Positions 42,212 through 50,380 of a stretch of 64,000 nucleotides of DNA are shown here, piece by piece. The first letter of the stretch is position 1. Each line of letters starts with the position of its first letter. Source of the stretch: Chloroflexota bacterium (lineage in GTDB: Bacteria > Chloroflexota > Anaerolineae > Aggregatilineales > Phototrophicaceae). The stretch is taken from positions 51,391-115,390 of the forward strand of contig JAPPMO010000032.1 in assembly GCA_028873975.1 (NCBI GenBank), given 5' to 3'. The position numbers and the translations under genes are program-made. Below the pieces are notes generated by a model. The model was not told where the DNA came from and did no database searches. It saw only the letters and a list, made by a program, of their open reading frames with translations.

Positions 42212-43033
42212 CTAGTCCATGGAGGCGCCACCGGTTACCGAGAGCGATAAGCCGGTCAAAAACGCGGACTGATCGGAGGCCAGGAAAGCAGCCATATTGG
42301 CAATATCCTCGACAGTCGCCATGCGTCCCAGTACCGCCTTGTTTGTGGCGCTCTCGATCATGGCTTCTCGGTGGGCGGCGGGGCTGACGCCAGCGGGCGC
42401 CAGAGCCGCCGCCATATCGTCGATCCGTTCAGTTGCAATCAAGCTCGGACAGATGGCGTTGACATTGATGCGGTGCGGTCCTAATTCATGCGCCAAAGCC
42501 TGGGTAAAACCGACAACGGCGAATTTGGAAGCGCAATAGGCGGCGTATTGAGGCACACCGTGTTTGCCCGCTTGCGAAGAAATGTTGATTATCTTGCCGC
42601 CTTGACCCTGGGCGATCAGCGCGCGGGCCACCGCTCGGCTGCAAAGAAAGCTGCCCTTGACATTGACATTCTGAACCAAATCCCAGGCTGATTCTTCCAA
42701 CTCGACCACCGGCACGCGATCTTTGCCGGCCGGGGCGCCGGCATTGTTGACGAGAATGTCGATCCGCCCGAAGTGATCAATCGTATCGGCCACCATGCGC
42801 TCGACTTGCCGCGCCATTGTGACATCCGCGTAGACAGCCAGCGCGTTTTGACCAAGAGCCTTGATTTCCGCCGCCACATCATCCAGGCCGCCGCGCCGGC
42901 TTTCCGCCCGGTCCAAGTCATTAACCGCCAGGTTTGCGCCTTCCCGCGCCAGCCGCAGCGCAATCGCGCGCCCCAGCCCGTCTTTTCCCGCGGCGCCGGT
43001 TACCAGCGCGACTTTGCCATTCAGGTCGTACAT
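42212..43033 (-). CDS. SDR-family oxidoreductase
   Basis: Classical short-chain dehydrogenase of 273 residues. TGAAGKDGLGRAIA (cofactor loop), DVTMA, NNAGAPAG, NISSQAG (catalytic Ser), YAAYCASK (catalytic Tyr and Lys) and a C-terminal SLSVTGGASMD. The loop with GKDGLG is longer than the usual GxxxGxG. Such enzymes oxidise alcohols or reduce ketones; the name FabG would be over-precise. It is 23 nt downstream of the acetoacetate-decarboxylase-family gene and last in that operon, so it may act on the same small molecule. Confidence 0.88.
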   Translation of the reverse strand: MYDLNGKVALVTGAAGKDGLGRAIALRLAREGANLAVNDLDRAESRRGGLDDVAAEIKALGQNALAVYADVTMARQVERMVADTIDHFGRIDILVNNAGAPAGKDRVPVVELEESAWDLVQNVNVKGSFLCSRAVARALIAQGQGGKIINISSQAGKHGVPQYAAYCASKFAVVGFTQALAHELGPHRINVNAICPSLIATERIDDMAAALAPAGVSPAAHREAMIESATNKAVLGRMATVEDIANMAAFLASDQSAFLTGLSLSVTGGASMD

Positions 43034-43056
43034 TTGTCTCTCCTGAAAAGAATCGC

Positions 43057-43893
43057 CTAGCGCAAGATCCGTTGATCGCTCAAATCTTTGCCGCCGACCG
43101 TTTTGCTCAGGCTTGCGCCGAGATGCTCAAGTATTTCCAGGCTGGCGAAGGCATTGACGATGTTGTACTGCGTGGGCATGTCTTCCCAGCGCGCCGGATG
43201 GAATTGAAGCTCTCCGGAACCGACATGCCGCTCCAGAATCCGCCGATTCGGCGTCGCAGCCGGCGTCATCACTGCATAGGCGACATCTGCCGCGCCCCAC
43301 TCGCCGGTGCGCGGCATGTACTTGTAATGCAGAATGCCGTCCCCGCTTTGGCTGTCCAGCAGGTCTTGAATTTCCGCGCTGGATTGCTGCCGGAGTTCCT
43401 TAACCCGCAGATCAAGAAACTTGAAGCCTAACCAGCTTGCCGTCACATGGTACTCGCCCCGCAGGGCGGTCGGCTCGGGCAATTCGCAATAGATCTTGGA
43501 AAAGCCTAGTTCCTCGCGCCCGGTGATGATCGGATCCGTCAGGTTTTCCCATAGCACTGTCAGCAGGCTGCCGCGTACATGATCGACTTCGCCGTCAAAG
43601 CGCGCCGGAAAAGATACGCCCAGCGTGTTGTAGCCGCGCCCCGCCAGCCATTCGATCTGCGTCATGTAGGTCGCGTTGACGGTGACGACCGGCGGGCCGT
43701 CCAAGGCGAAGCCCGGCGGCAAAAATGCTTCCAGTTGCGCTGCCCCCGTGAGGAAGGAGACCGCGATCGAGGTCGCATGCGGATTGTCAAGGCATTCGAA
43801 CTTTCTGCCATCGGGACTTTGCCGGGGTCCCGTGCGAGGTCCGAAGTGCGTCGGCATGCGGTACATTTTCTCTTTGTCAAATTGATAGGTCAC
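43057..43893 (-). CDS. Acetoacetate-decarboxylase-family protein
   Basis: 278 residues. GREELGFSKIYCELP carries the Lys that forms the Schiff base in acetoacetate decarboxylase, and VVTVNATYMTQIEWLAGRGYNTLGVSFP is the preceding conserved core. The family includes decarboxylases, aldolase-dehydratases and cyclases, so the reaction is open. The start is GTG overlapping the TGA of the upstream fusion gene as GTGA, which points to translational coupling; ATG 43866 is an alternative. It lies between a membrane sulfotransferase fusion and an SDR, a combination I do not know from a described pathway. Confidence 0.82.
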   Translation of the reverse strand: MTYQFDKEKMYRMPTHFGPRTGPRQSPDGRKFECLDNPHATSIAVSFLTGAAQLEAFLPPGFALDGPPVVTVNATYMTQIEWLAGRGYNTLGVSFPARFDGEVDHVRGSLLTVLWENLTDPIITGREELGFSKIYCELPEPTALRGEYHVTASWLGFKFLDLRVKELRQQSSAEIQDLLDSQSGDGILHYKYMPRTGEWGAADVAYAVMTPAATPNRRILERHVGSGELQFHPARWEDMPTQYNIVNAFASLEILEHLGASLSKTVGGKDLSDQRILR

Positions 43894-45971
43894 AGCGAAT
43901 CTCCATCGGGCTTGATTTCTGAGCTTTGGGCTGGACGCGGGGGCAGCGGCGGCGAGAGGCGAATCAGCACATAGCCCGCCAGCCCATAGAGTACCGCAGC
44001 GACAATTTGGAAACCATGCAAGACGATCCCGATTGCGGCGGCTTCATCGCCGGCATAGCCCGCAAATCGCGTCAGCCCCGTCCACCAGGCCGTCTCCACG
44101 ATACCGAATCCGCTGAGTGTGAAGGGAAAAGCCGAACCAAACATGCCCAGGCTGATGACTGTTATCACGATGGGCAGATCGGCGTCCAAGCCCACCGCCC
44201 GCAGCAAGATATAGTTGGTAAGAAAGGAGCTGGTATAAGTAAAGCAACTGATGAACAGCGCCGAGAAGAATAGACGGGGTTGTCGGATGCGGTCAAATTC
44301 TGCGGCGAGATCGGTCAATTTTGCTTGCGCCAGGGCAAAGAACGAGTCAGGTTTGTCCTTTCCAACAACGGGCGCGACAACGGGCATCCGCTGCATGAAG
44401 CCCAGCGCCAGGCGCAACAAGCTCCCGGCGTAATAGAGACCGATCACCGACGTCAGGAAGACGGACAATGCCCCAGCCATCAGTTGGTCTCGCTGGGCGG
44501 CGAACTGCTCGCCACTCATGAATATGCCAAATACGAAGACCAATACGATGATGAGCAATTCCAGGATCCGCGCGCCAAACAAGCTGCCCACACCTTCTTG
44601 CATGGTGTAGTTGAGCCGTGTCTTCAATAAGATCACGTAGGAGATTTCGCCCAGCTTGAAGGGAACCACGCGCACCAGACCATTGTGATAGAGCGTGATC
44701 GGAATCAGCAAGCGCATCGGCGATTCGCGCTTGTCCAGCAAGACGCGGAAGCGCAGCGCCCGCAGCAGATTGAGCGTCAGATAGACCAAGAGCGCCCCCG
44801 CCCAACTCCAGGTCGGTATGCGGCTGATTAGCGCGGCCAGATCCGCGCCACCCAATTCGTTGACCACAAAATACAAAAGGGCAACTGTGATCACGATACT
44901 CAGCAGGCGCCAAGCCACTTGAGAGCGCTTGCCGGTTTTCGCCGCTGGTCGAATTCGCAACTCCTCTTCGTTTGCGGGCGCGTCAGATGAGGCAAGATCC
45001 TTATACCAGTGGGAAAGATCGCGCCCGAGCATGCCGCTTAATTTGTCGATATCGCTTTGGAATTCGCGGGAAAGCCGCGCCCGCAAGCCGGGGGTCAGGG
45101 GCGAGCGTCTTTCGTATTTGGTGTAGACCGCGATGACGCCTTTAACCGCCCGCGTTCGATACGACATGGGTACCAGCGAGTGCGTAGTCGCCAGGTAAGT
45201 CAGGCGATCTTTTAAGAGCATCAGCGAGAAACCGCTGCTGACGATCAGCTTTTGCAGCCACTCCAAGCGCACCTCTTTGTTGGGATTGACAATATCGAAA
45301 GCCGTCTGAAAGCCGGCGTCGATATCCAGAAACTCGAGCACGTCGCGATAGACTGCTGCCGTGTCCGACTTAAAATCGTCGAATATGATCACCTTGACGT
45401 TTTCGCGGCCAAAGAGATCGAAATAGCGCCCCACTTGGTCGCTAAAACAAGCCATATCGCGGTAGTACAGGCCGCTGACGCAATGCGCGGCGCGGCGGAT
45501 GCGCTCGCCCCGGCGGCGTTCGGGTTCCGCGTCAAGCGCCGCCTCGAAGGTTTCGATCTGCTCGTTGCCGCTGTAGCGAAATTGAGACCACATGGAATAC
45601 ATCATGTCCACCGGGTTGCGCAGCATGATGATGATCTTGGCTTGCGGGTCGTAGGCGTGGATTTCTTCGGCGGCGCGCCGGCTGGACAGATACCAGGGCG
45701 AGGATTCCCCAATGCGCTTTTCGCCGCGCGCGTCCCGGAAGAGCTTCAGATAACGTTCCGGCTGATCGCGAAATTGCTGGAAGCGCGACCCTTCCAGGTC
45801 CGATCCAAAAAAGTGCGGCTCTTTGTAGAAGGGCATGAAGACATCGGGGTGCCGCTGCAGATACTCGTGCAAGGAGGTCGTGCCGCATTTGGGCGCGCCC
45901 ACGATGAAGAAATTCGGTTTGGCTTGGCCTGCGGCTGCCCCGCTATCAGGGATGGATTGCCGTCGCTGCAT
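43890..45971 (-). CDS. Sulfotransferase fused to an LPG-synthase-type (UPF0104) membrane domain
   Basis: 693 residues in two parts. Residues 20-330 are a PAPS-dependent sulfotransferase: 5'-phosphosulfate loop GAPKCGTTSL (25-34), 3'-phosphate region MLRNPVDMMYSMWSQFRYSG (116-135), and the C-terminal acceptor region. After a polar linker (330-350), residues 353-672 form about eight hydrophobic segments with hallmarks of the lysylphosphatidylglycerol-synthase TM/AglD family (PFKLGEISYVILLK; LSGFGIVETAWW). The fusion would put sulfation of a lipid or glycolipid on the cytoplasmic face next to a flippase-like domain. The gene is unbroken, so it is not an assembly join of two genes by eye. First gene of a three-gene operon. 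Confidence 0.85.
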   Translation of the reverse strand: MQRRQSIPDSGAAAGQAKPNFFIVGAPKCGTTSLHEYLQRHPDVFMPFYKEPHFFGSDLEGSRFQQFRDQPERYLKLFRDARGEKRIGESSPWYLSSRRAAEEIHAYDPQAKIIIMLRNPVDMMYSMWSQFRYSGNEQIETFEAALDAEPERRRGERIRRAAHCVSGLYYRDMACFSDQVGRYFDLFGRENVKVIIFDDFKSDTAAVYRDVLEFLDIDAGFQTAFDIVNPNKEVRLEWLQKLIVSSGFSLMLLKDRLTYLATTHSLVPMSYRTRAVKGVIAVYTKYERRSPLTPGLRARLSREFQSDIDKLSGMLGRDLSHWYKDLASSDAPANEEELRIRPAAKTGKRSQVAWRLLSIVITVALLYFVVNELGGADLAALISRIPTWSWAGALLVYLTLNLLRALRFRVLLDKRESPMRLLIPITLYHNGLVRVVPFKLGEISYVILLKTRLNYTMQEGVGSLFGARILELLIIVLVFVFGIFMSGEQFAAQRDQLMAGALSVFLTSVIGLYYAGSLLRLALGFMQRMPVVAPVVGKDKPDSFFALAQAKLTDLAAEFDRIRQPRLFFSALFISCFTYTSSFLTNYILLRAVGLDADLPIVITVISLGMFGSAFPFTLSGFGIVETAWWTGLTRFAGYAGDEAAAIGIVLHGFQIVAAVLYGLAGYVLIRLSPPLPPRPAQSSEIKPDGDSL

Positions 45972-46386
45972 CTTGGACCGGGCGATCTTTTGCTTCGATA
46001 CGACAGGATTATAGTACAGTTTCTCGATGTCGATAGCCCGTCCGGCAGGGCAATCGTTTCAAAATGATAGCGGCTGAAATGACGGGAATCTAAACTGAAT
46101 ATTAACCACAGAGAACACAGAGGGCACAGAGAAAAACATAAAAAGTCTTATTTCAACTGTGTTTTCGAGTGAAAAATCACGTTTCGCTTATCACTCTTTC
46201 TTATGCTTCGTCGCGGATTTTAGAAGAGAAGTCGTCTGAGCACCAACGAACTCTGTGCGCTCTGCGCTCTCTGTGTTGAAAAAATTTGATGCGATTGTCC
46301 TGCGTCCGGGCGCGACTATCACCTGGCAGCGGGGAAATCTGCTATGCTAGAAGAAATATGCCGCAATTTTGTTTTTGGAGGCTGGA
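45972..46386. other. Divergent intergenic region filled by a MITE-like element
   Basis: The 415-nt gap between the sulfotransferase fusion (minus) and ppk2 (plus) is mostly the repeat at 46045-46303. No ORF with start signals is seen. The ppk2 promoter would be in 46304-46386. Confidence 0.6.
46045..46303. repeat. MITE-like element, 259 bp, most complete copy
   Basis: The outer ends GCAGGGCAATCGTTTCAAA (46045-46063) and TTTGATGCGATTGTCCTGC (46285-46303) are inverted with 16 of 19 matches. Inner arms built of CACAGAG units (about 46104-46131) and CTCTGTG/CTCTGCG units (46251-46277) are also inverted. No coding capacity. Confidence 0.75.
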
Positions 46387-47211
46387 ATGTCCAAGAAGAA
46401 GCGGGATGTGTCCAAAAAACCAAAACGCCTGAACAAGAAATTCTACGAGAAAGAATTGGTCCGCCTGCAATTCGAGTTGGTGAAGTGGCAATATTGGATC
46501 AAGCAGCAGGACATGCGCGTGATGATCACCTTCGACGGGCGCGATGCCGCCGGCAAGGGCGGGACCATCAAGCGCATCATGGCGCCGCTGCAGCCGCGCG
46601 ATATTCGACTTGTCGCCTTGGGCAAACCCTCCGATCGCGAGCAAACGCAGTGGTACTTCCAGCGCTATGTGAGCCACTTGCCGGCCGCCGGCGAGATTGT
46701 GCTATTCGACCGCAGTTGGTACAACCGCGCCACGGTCGAGCGGGTGATGGGCTTTTGCAGCGATCGGGAGTACTGGAACTTCTTGCGCGACGCGCCGATG
46801 TTCGAAAGGATGCTGATCAATGACGGGATCATCCTGCTCAAATACTGGCTGTCGGTGGATGACGAAGAGCAGGAACGCCGCTTTCAAGAGCGGGCCGCCA
46901 ACCCCATGCGCCGCTGGAAGCTGAGCCCGATCGACCTGGAATCGCGCAATCGCTGGGTGGCTTATTCCAAGGCCAAGGATCTGATGATCGAACATACCGA
47001 TATCCCGGAATCGCGCTGGCGGCAGATCAACTCCAACGACAAACGGCGTCTGCGCCTGAATATCATCAGGAATATCCTTGAGGCGATACCCTACGAAAAT
47101 GTGATCCCGGGACCGATGAAGCTCCCGGATTTGCCGCCCCGACATTTCGATTACGAGCGTCCGCCGCGCGATTATCAATATATCATCGAAGATCGCTACG
47201 CCAATATGTGA
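46387..47211 (+). CDS. ppk2: Polyphosphate kinase 2
   Basis: Transfers phosphate between polyphosphate and nucleotides. Walker A FDGRDAAGKGGTIKRI, lid and Walker B region FDRSWYNRA, and NPMRRWKLSPIDLESRNRW are diagnostic of PPK2. 274 residues without duplication fits the single-domain class that phosphorylates NDPs (class I). ATG 46387 follows TTTGGAGG; an ATG six codons earlier lacks that spacing. The Lys/Arg-rich start (MSKKKRDVSKKPKRLNKK) may bind polyphosphate. It is convergent with the AlkD-like gene, 14 nt apart. Confidence 0.93.
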   Translation: MSKKKRDVSKKPKRLNKKFYEKELVRLQFELVKWQYWIKQQDMRVMITFDGRDAAGKGGTIKRIMAPLQPRDIRLVALGKPSDREQTQWYFQRYVSHLPAAGEIVLFDRSWYNRATVERVMGFCSDREYWNFLRDAPMFERMLINDGIILLKYWLSVDDEEQERRFQERAANPMRRWKLSPIDLESRNRWVAYSKAKDLMIEHTDIPESRWRQINSNDKRRLRLNIIRNILEAIPYENVIPGPMKLPDLPPRHFDYERPPRDYQYIIEDRYANM

Positions 47212-47225
47212 TAGCGGGGCGAGCC

Positions 47226-47930
47226 TTACTTCTTGCCGGTGTTCAGCTTTTTGCGCGTTTCGCGCGCGGCGATTGCGGGCAGGCTGTCAGCCTGGGCAGC
47301 GAGGTAGTCGCTGATGGCGTCGCGATGCTGCTTGATGCCCTTGCGCAGCAGCCAGGAAATCGCCTTGGCGACGCGCTTGTCCTTTTTCGCTTTGAGGCCG
47401 TCAATCAGCGCTAGCGACAGGTTCAGAATGCGTTCGTCGGCCGACTGGCTGATCGGCGCGGTCAACAGCACCAGGGCGGCGCGCTGTTTGTTGATGTTGT
47501 CGTCCCCCGCCAGCGATTCCAGCAGGTCGCGCCAGCCCGCCCAGTTCGCCAGTAGATCTGTGGCTGTAAAGACGGTTTGGCAGGTGCTGTCGACCTCGGC
47601 CCAGCCGTCGAGGGCGCCCAGCCAGGCCTCCAGTTGCTTGAGTGGCAGCTGCCGCCGGTAGCGCGGGAACTTGAGCAGCAGGGTTTGCGGGGCGCAGCGC
47701 TCTTCGTAAGATTCGCCCTTGTAAAGCGAATCGATGAGCGCGAGCCAGTCTTCATAGGGCAGGCTGCGGTTGTCGGCGATAAAACCGAGCATGATGCGCC
47801 GGCGCTGCTCGTTCTTGAGCCCGTACCAGCGCCGCTGTGTGCCGAGATGTTCCGGGCGCTGCGTGGTTTGCCCGCGACCGGGCTGGGTGTTCTGAAATTG
47901 CTCGAGCAGGAATCTGTGCTGGAGGTTCAT
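47226..47930 (-). CDS. AlkD-like DNA alkylation repair protein
   Basis: A 234-residue HEAT-repeat protein. WYGLKNEQRRRIMLGFIADN, the YEDWLALIDSLYKGESYEER stretch, WAEVDSTCQTVF and SKAISWLLRKG-like helices (RVAKAISWLLRKGIKQH) follow the AlkD pattern, where HEAT repeats cradle DNA and expose alkylated bases. The catalytic Trp/Asp pair could be W110 and D113 (GWAEVD), assigned by pattern only. It probably excises N3/N7-alkyl purines. It lies 82 nt upstream of rpmB on the same strand. Confidence 0.78.
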   Translation of the reverse strand: MNLQHRFLLEQFQNTQPGRGQTTQRPEHLGTQRRWYGLKNEQRRRIMLGFIADNRSLPYEDWLALIDSLYKGESYEERCAPQTLLLKFPRYRRQLPLKQLEAWLGALDGWAEVDSTCQTVFTATDLLANWAGWRDLLESLAGDDNINKQRAALVLLTAPISQSADERILNLSLALIDGLKAKKDKRVAKAISWLLRKGIKQHRDAISDYLAAQADSLPAIAARETRKKLNTGKK

Positions 47931-48012
47931 GATGAGGCGACTTGGGATGAACAGGCGGGCGATGCAAGGATCGCCCCGGCATTTCGCATGTGATGGCTGC
48001 TGTCAGAATGGG

Positions 48013-48252
48013 CTAAAGCAGCCGCTTCAGCGGGATGTTGCGGCGCTTGAGAAATTCCATGAAGCCGATCTTGTCGATGGTCTTGAGTTCCTTGGCTGTG
48101 ATTTTGACGCGGACCCAGCGATCGAGCTCGGGCACGTAGATGCGCTTGTTTTGCAGGTTGGGTTTGAACTGGCGCTTGACGGTGTTGAAGGCTTTGCTGC
48201 GTGATTGGCCGAAGAGTGGTTTGACGCCGGTTATTTTGCGTTTGCCGGGCAT
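48013..48252 (-). CDS. rpmB: 50S ribosomal protein L28
   Basis: 79 residues: MPGKRKITGVKPLFGQSRSK, then NTVKRQFKPNLQNKRI and WVRVKITAKELKTIDKIG, the usual L28 pattern. There is no CxxC zinc motif, so it is the Cys-minus paralogue type. It stands alone rather than with rpmG. A chromosomal housekeeping marker for this side of the window. Confidence 0.95.
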   Translation of the reverse strand: MPGKRKITGVKPLFGQSRSKAFNTVKRQFKPNLQNKRIYVPELDRWVRVKITAKELKTIDKIGFMEFLKRRNIPLKRLL

Positions 48253-48394
48253 GATAGCGCTCCCTGATAGACGCGCGACTTCGCGCGAGTCATGTCGATT
48301 GCAGGCGACTTATTTTAGCGCATGACCGGGGATTGTCGAGGGCGCGTTGTATTTCCGCGCGTGGTCTCGGCTGGGGACTGCCAAAGTTCATTGC

Positions 48395-50053
48395 CTAAGC
48401 CCCCTCAACCATCAGGATACCCAGCGGCACGCGAGCGTCAATGTAGGGAGTTCCCTCCCTATCATTGACCGACAGCCGCACTTGATCACTCGCGCGATAG
48501 AGCCCGGTATACACGGTGTGCCGCCCGGGTCTAAGCTCGGCCGGCAGGGGGATCTCCCATGTTTCTGTATCCGCTAGGCCACTATACCATAGCCGAGTAG
48601 GCAGGCGCGCACCAAGGGGCTGCTGGTCATAAGCCCACCAGGCGCCGCTCTCTTCATGCCCAAAATGCAGGAACTGCACGATGTCCTCGAGGCCGTTTTT
48701 GTCGGCGCGCCAGGTAAACGAGAGGGGCAGCGTCTCGCCGGCGCGGGCGCGTTCAGGCAAGTCGACGGCGTCGAGAGTGAAGCCGTTCTCAAATTTGGCG
48801 GCTGGAAGGGACGCGGACACGGGGGCTTCTGCCGGCAATACGAATTCAGCGAGGATAACCTGCGTATCACCAAGCAGCGGGCGATCGCTGGAAATGATCT
48901 TCTGGGGCGCGTAAGCATCGCCCTCCTCGCGCCAGAGGCTCAGCACTGTCCAGAACGCGCGGTTGCTTGGCAAGCGCTGCGAGAATTCTACCGACAAGCG
49001 CTGCTTGTACATCCAGATGTTATAACTCCTGCCAGCGATCCGCCAGCGCTCTTGGCGGCTGGCGGAGGCATCTGTGCCAGCCAGGGATTCACCGCTGGCT
49101 TGATCAACAAGATGAAGAGAGTAACCCAAATCGTCGTAATCGTGCCAGTCGACCGTTGACGCGAATAAATCCAGGACGAAACTGCCTTCGTCGCGGTCAA
49201 CCCGGTGGGCTTGCAGTTCCACACCCGGCTCGTACTTAATGGATATGGGTTGATGAAGCAATCGAAAATCGAGAAAAGTGACGAAGGTCGCCGGGGACAG
49301 CGCCACAATCCATAGCAGAGGCAGCAGGAACGCGCAGACGCGAACAAATAGACCTGGCCGCGGGCTCAGGCTGGAAAACAAGCCCAGCACCGCGACAACA
49401 GTGAGCCAGATCCCCAGGAATTCCAGCGATTCTTCTACAATAAAGAGTTGGCATCTGCCGCCCTCTGGCAAGAAACCCAGTCTGTCGCAAAGCGCGGGCG
49501 CGCGCAGATATTCAAGCACTAGCGCCCCTGCCGCGCTTATTGCCAAACCGGCCAGCAAGCAAAACAGCCATATCCTTGACTGCGCCGGCGAGCGCCTCGC
49601 GACAAGCAGCGTTGCCGCGACGATCACCGCGCCGAGCGCAGTGTAGTAGATTTCCCAATATGCGATCCGCTCGTGTACAAGGAAGAACTCATCCCAGGCA
49701 AAGAAAATGAAAACCAGACCGAGACCTGCCATATAGAGACGACGCCAAGCCTGCCACGCTCCGATAAGCCATGCGGATAGAAAGGCGACGATGCTGACAA
49801 GCGCCAGTTGCGCTGTCGCAATGATGGCTGCAAGGTTCCCTTCCTGGTTGAGATCCCAGAACCAGCGCTCGAATCGGGAACCAGGCTGGATGACCAGCGA
49901 CGCCACAATGACAAAGACTTGCGCTGCCAAGAGCAGGTTGACCAAGACCCGGCCTGAAAACAACAATCGGGGGACCAGCCGCCAGTATGCAAACAGGCAG
50001 ATCGGGATGTAGAGCAAAGCAATGAGGGTGCGGATTAATGCCTCTATCGACAC
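48395..50053 (-). CDS. Multi-pass membrane protein with a beta-rich C-terminal domain, unknown function
   Basis: 552 residues. The first 270 contain about eight hydrophobic helices. Conserved-looking polar features within the membrane part are WDEFFLVHERIAYWE and a loop with two Cys (PALCDRLGFLPEGGRCQLFIVEE). Residues 280-552 are soluble and beta-rich; the stretch FENGFTLDAVDLPERARAGETLPLSFTWRADK plus PGRHTVYTGLYRASDQVRL resembles jelly-roll domains found in some Chloroflexota membrane glycosyltransferases. I do not recognise a named family. Separate promoter, monocistronic. The C-terminal domain would be extracytoplasmic if the helix count is even. Confidence 0.75.
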   Translation of the reverse strand: MSIEALIRTLIALLYIPICLFAYWRLVPRLLFSGRVLVNLLLAAQVFVIVASLVIQPGSRFERWFWDLNQEGNLAAIIATAQLALVSIVAFLSAWLIGAWQAWRRLYMAGLGLVFIFFAWDEFFLVHERIAYWEIYYTALGAVIVAATLLVARRSPAQSRIWLFCLLAGLAISAAGALVLEYLRAPALCDRLGFLPEGGRCQLFIVEESLEFLGIWLTVVAVLGLFSSLSPRPGLFVRVCAFLLPLLWIVALSPATFVTFLDFRLLHQPISIKYEPGVELQAHRVDRDEGSFVLDLFASTVDWHDYDDLGYSLHLVDQASGESLAGTDASASRQERWRIAGRSYNIWMYKQRLSVEFSQRLPSNRAFWTVLSLWREEGDAYAPQKIISSDRPLLGDTQVILAEFVLPAEAPVSASLPAAKFENGFTLDAVDLPERARAGETLPLSFTWRADKNGLEDIVQFLHFGHEESGAWWAYDQQPLGARLPTRLWYSGLADTETWEIPLPAELRPGRHTVYTGLYRASDQVRLSVNDREGTPYIDARVPLGILMVEGA

Positions 50054-50380
50054 CTTAAGCCCCCGGCTTTGTCGGCGCCAATCGCCTGGCGAGTGGCGTC
50101 CTCGCGTGTGCGGTACAGCCTTGTATACACTCTGAACCGCGCGGGCGCAAGGTAGGGGGAGCGATTATATGGACGGGGTTTCGGCATCGAGTCGCCCGAT
50201 GTTCGTTCAGTTTCTACTCGGCGGGCGTTTCAGCGAAACGCCCCTACCGGCTGGCAGGTGGTTGTTGTATTTGTTTCAACCGACTTCGACACACTGCCGC
50301 GGCTATTGCATGTTCGCAACGGGTTCGCGCTGATGGTAAAGTAGATTAAGGATCTGGCAAACGCGATTTACCCGCTCGAT
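50054..50380. other. Intergenic region with a REP-like block
   Basis: The gap lies between the membrane protein gene (minus) and the SulP gene (plus). It holds the repeat block 50190-50250. No ORF is supported. The SulP promoter should be in 50260-50380, but no convincing hexamer pair stands out. Confidence 0.55.
50190..50250. repeat. REP-like block, near copy of 35113-35172
   Basis: Begins GAGTCGCCCGAT, contains TTTCTACTCGGC and the hairpin GGGCGTTTC-AGC-GAAACGCCC (50223-50243), and ends CCTACCGG. Confidence 0.75.
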
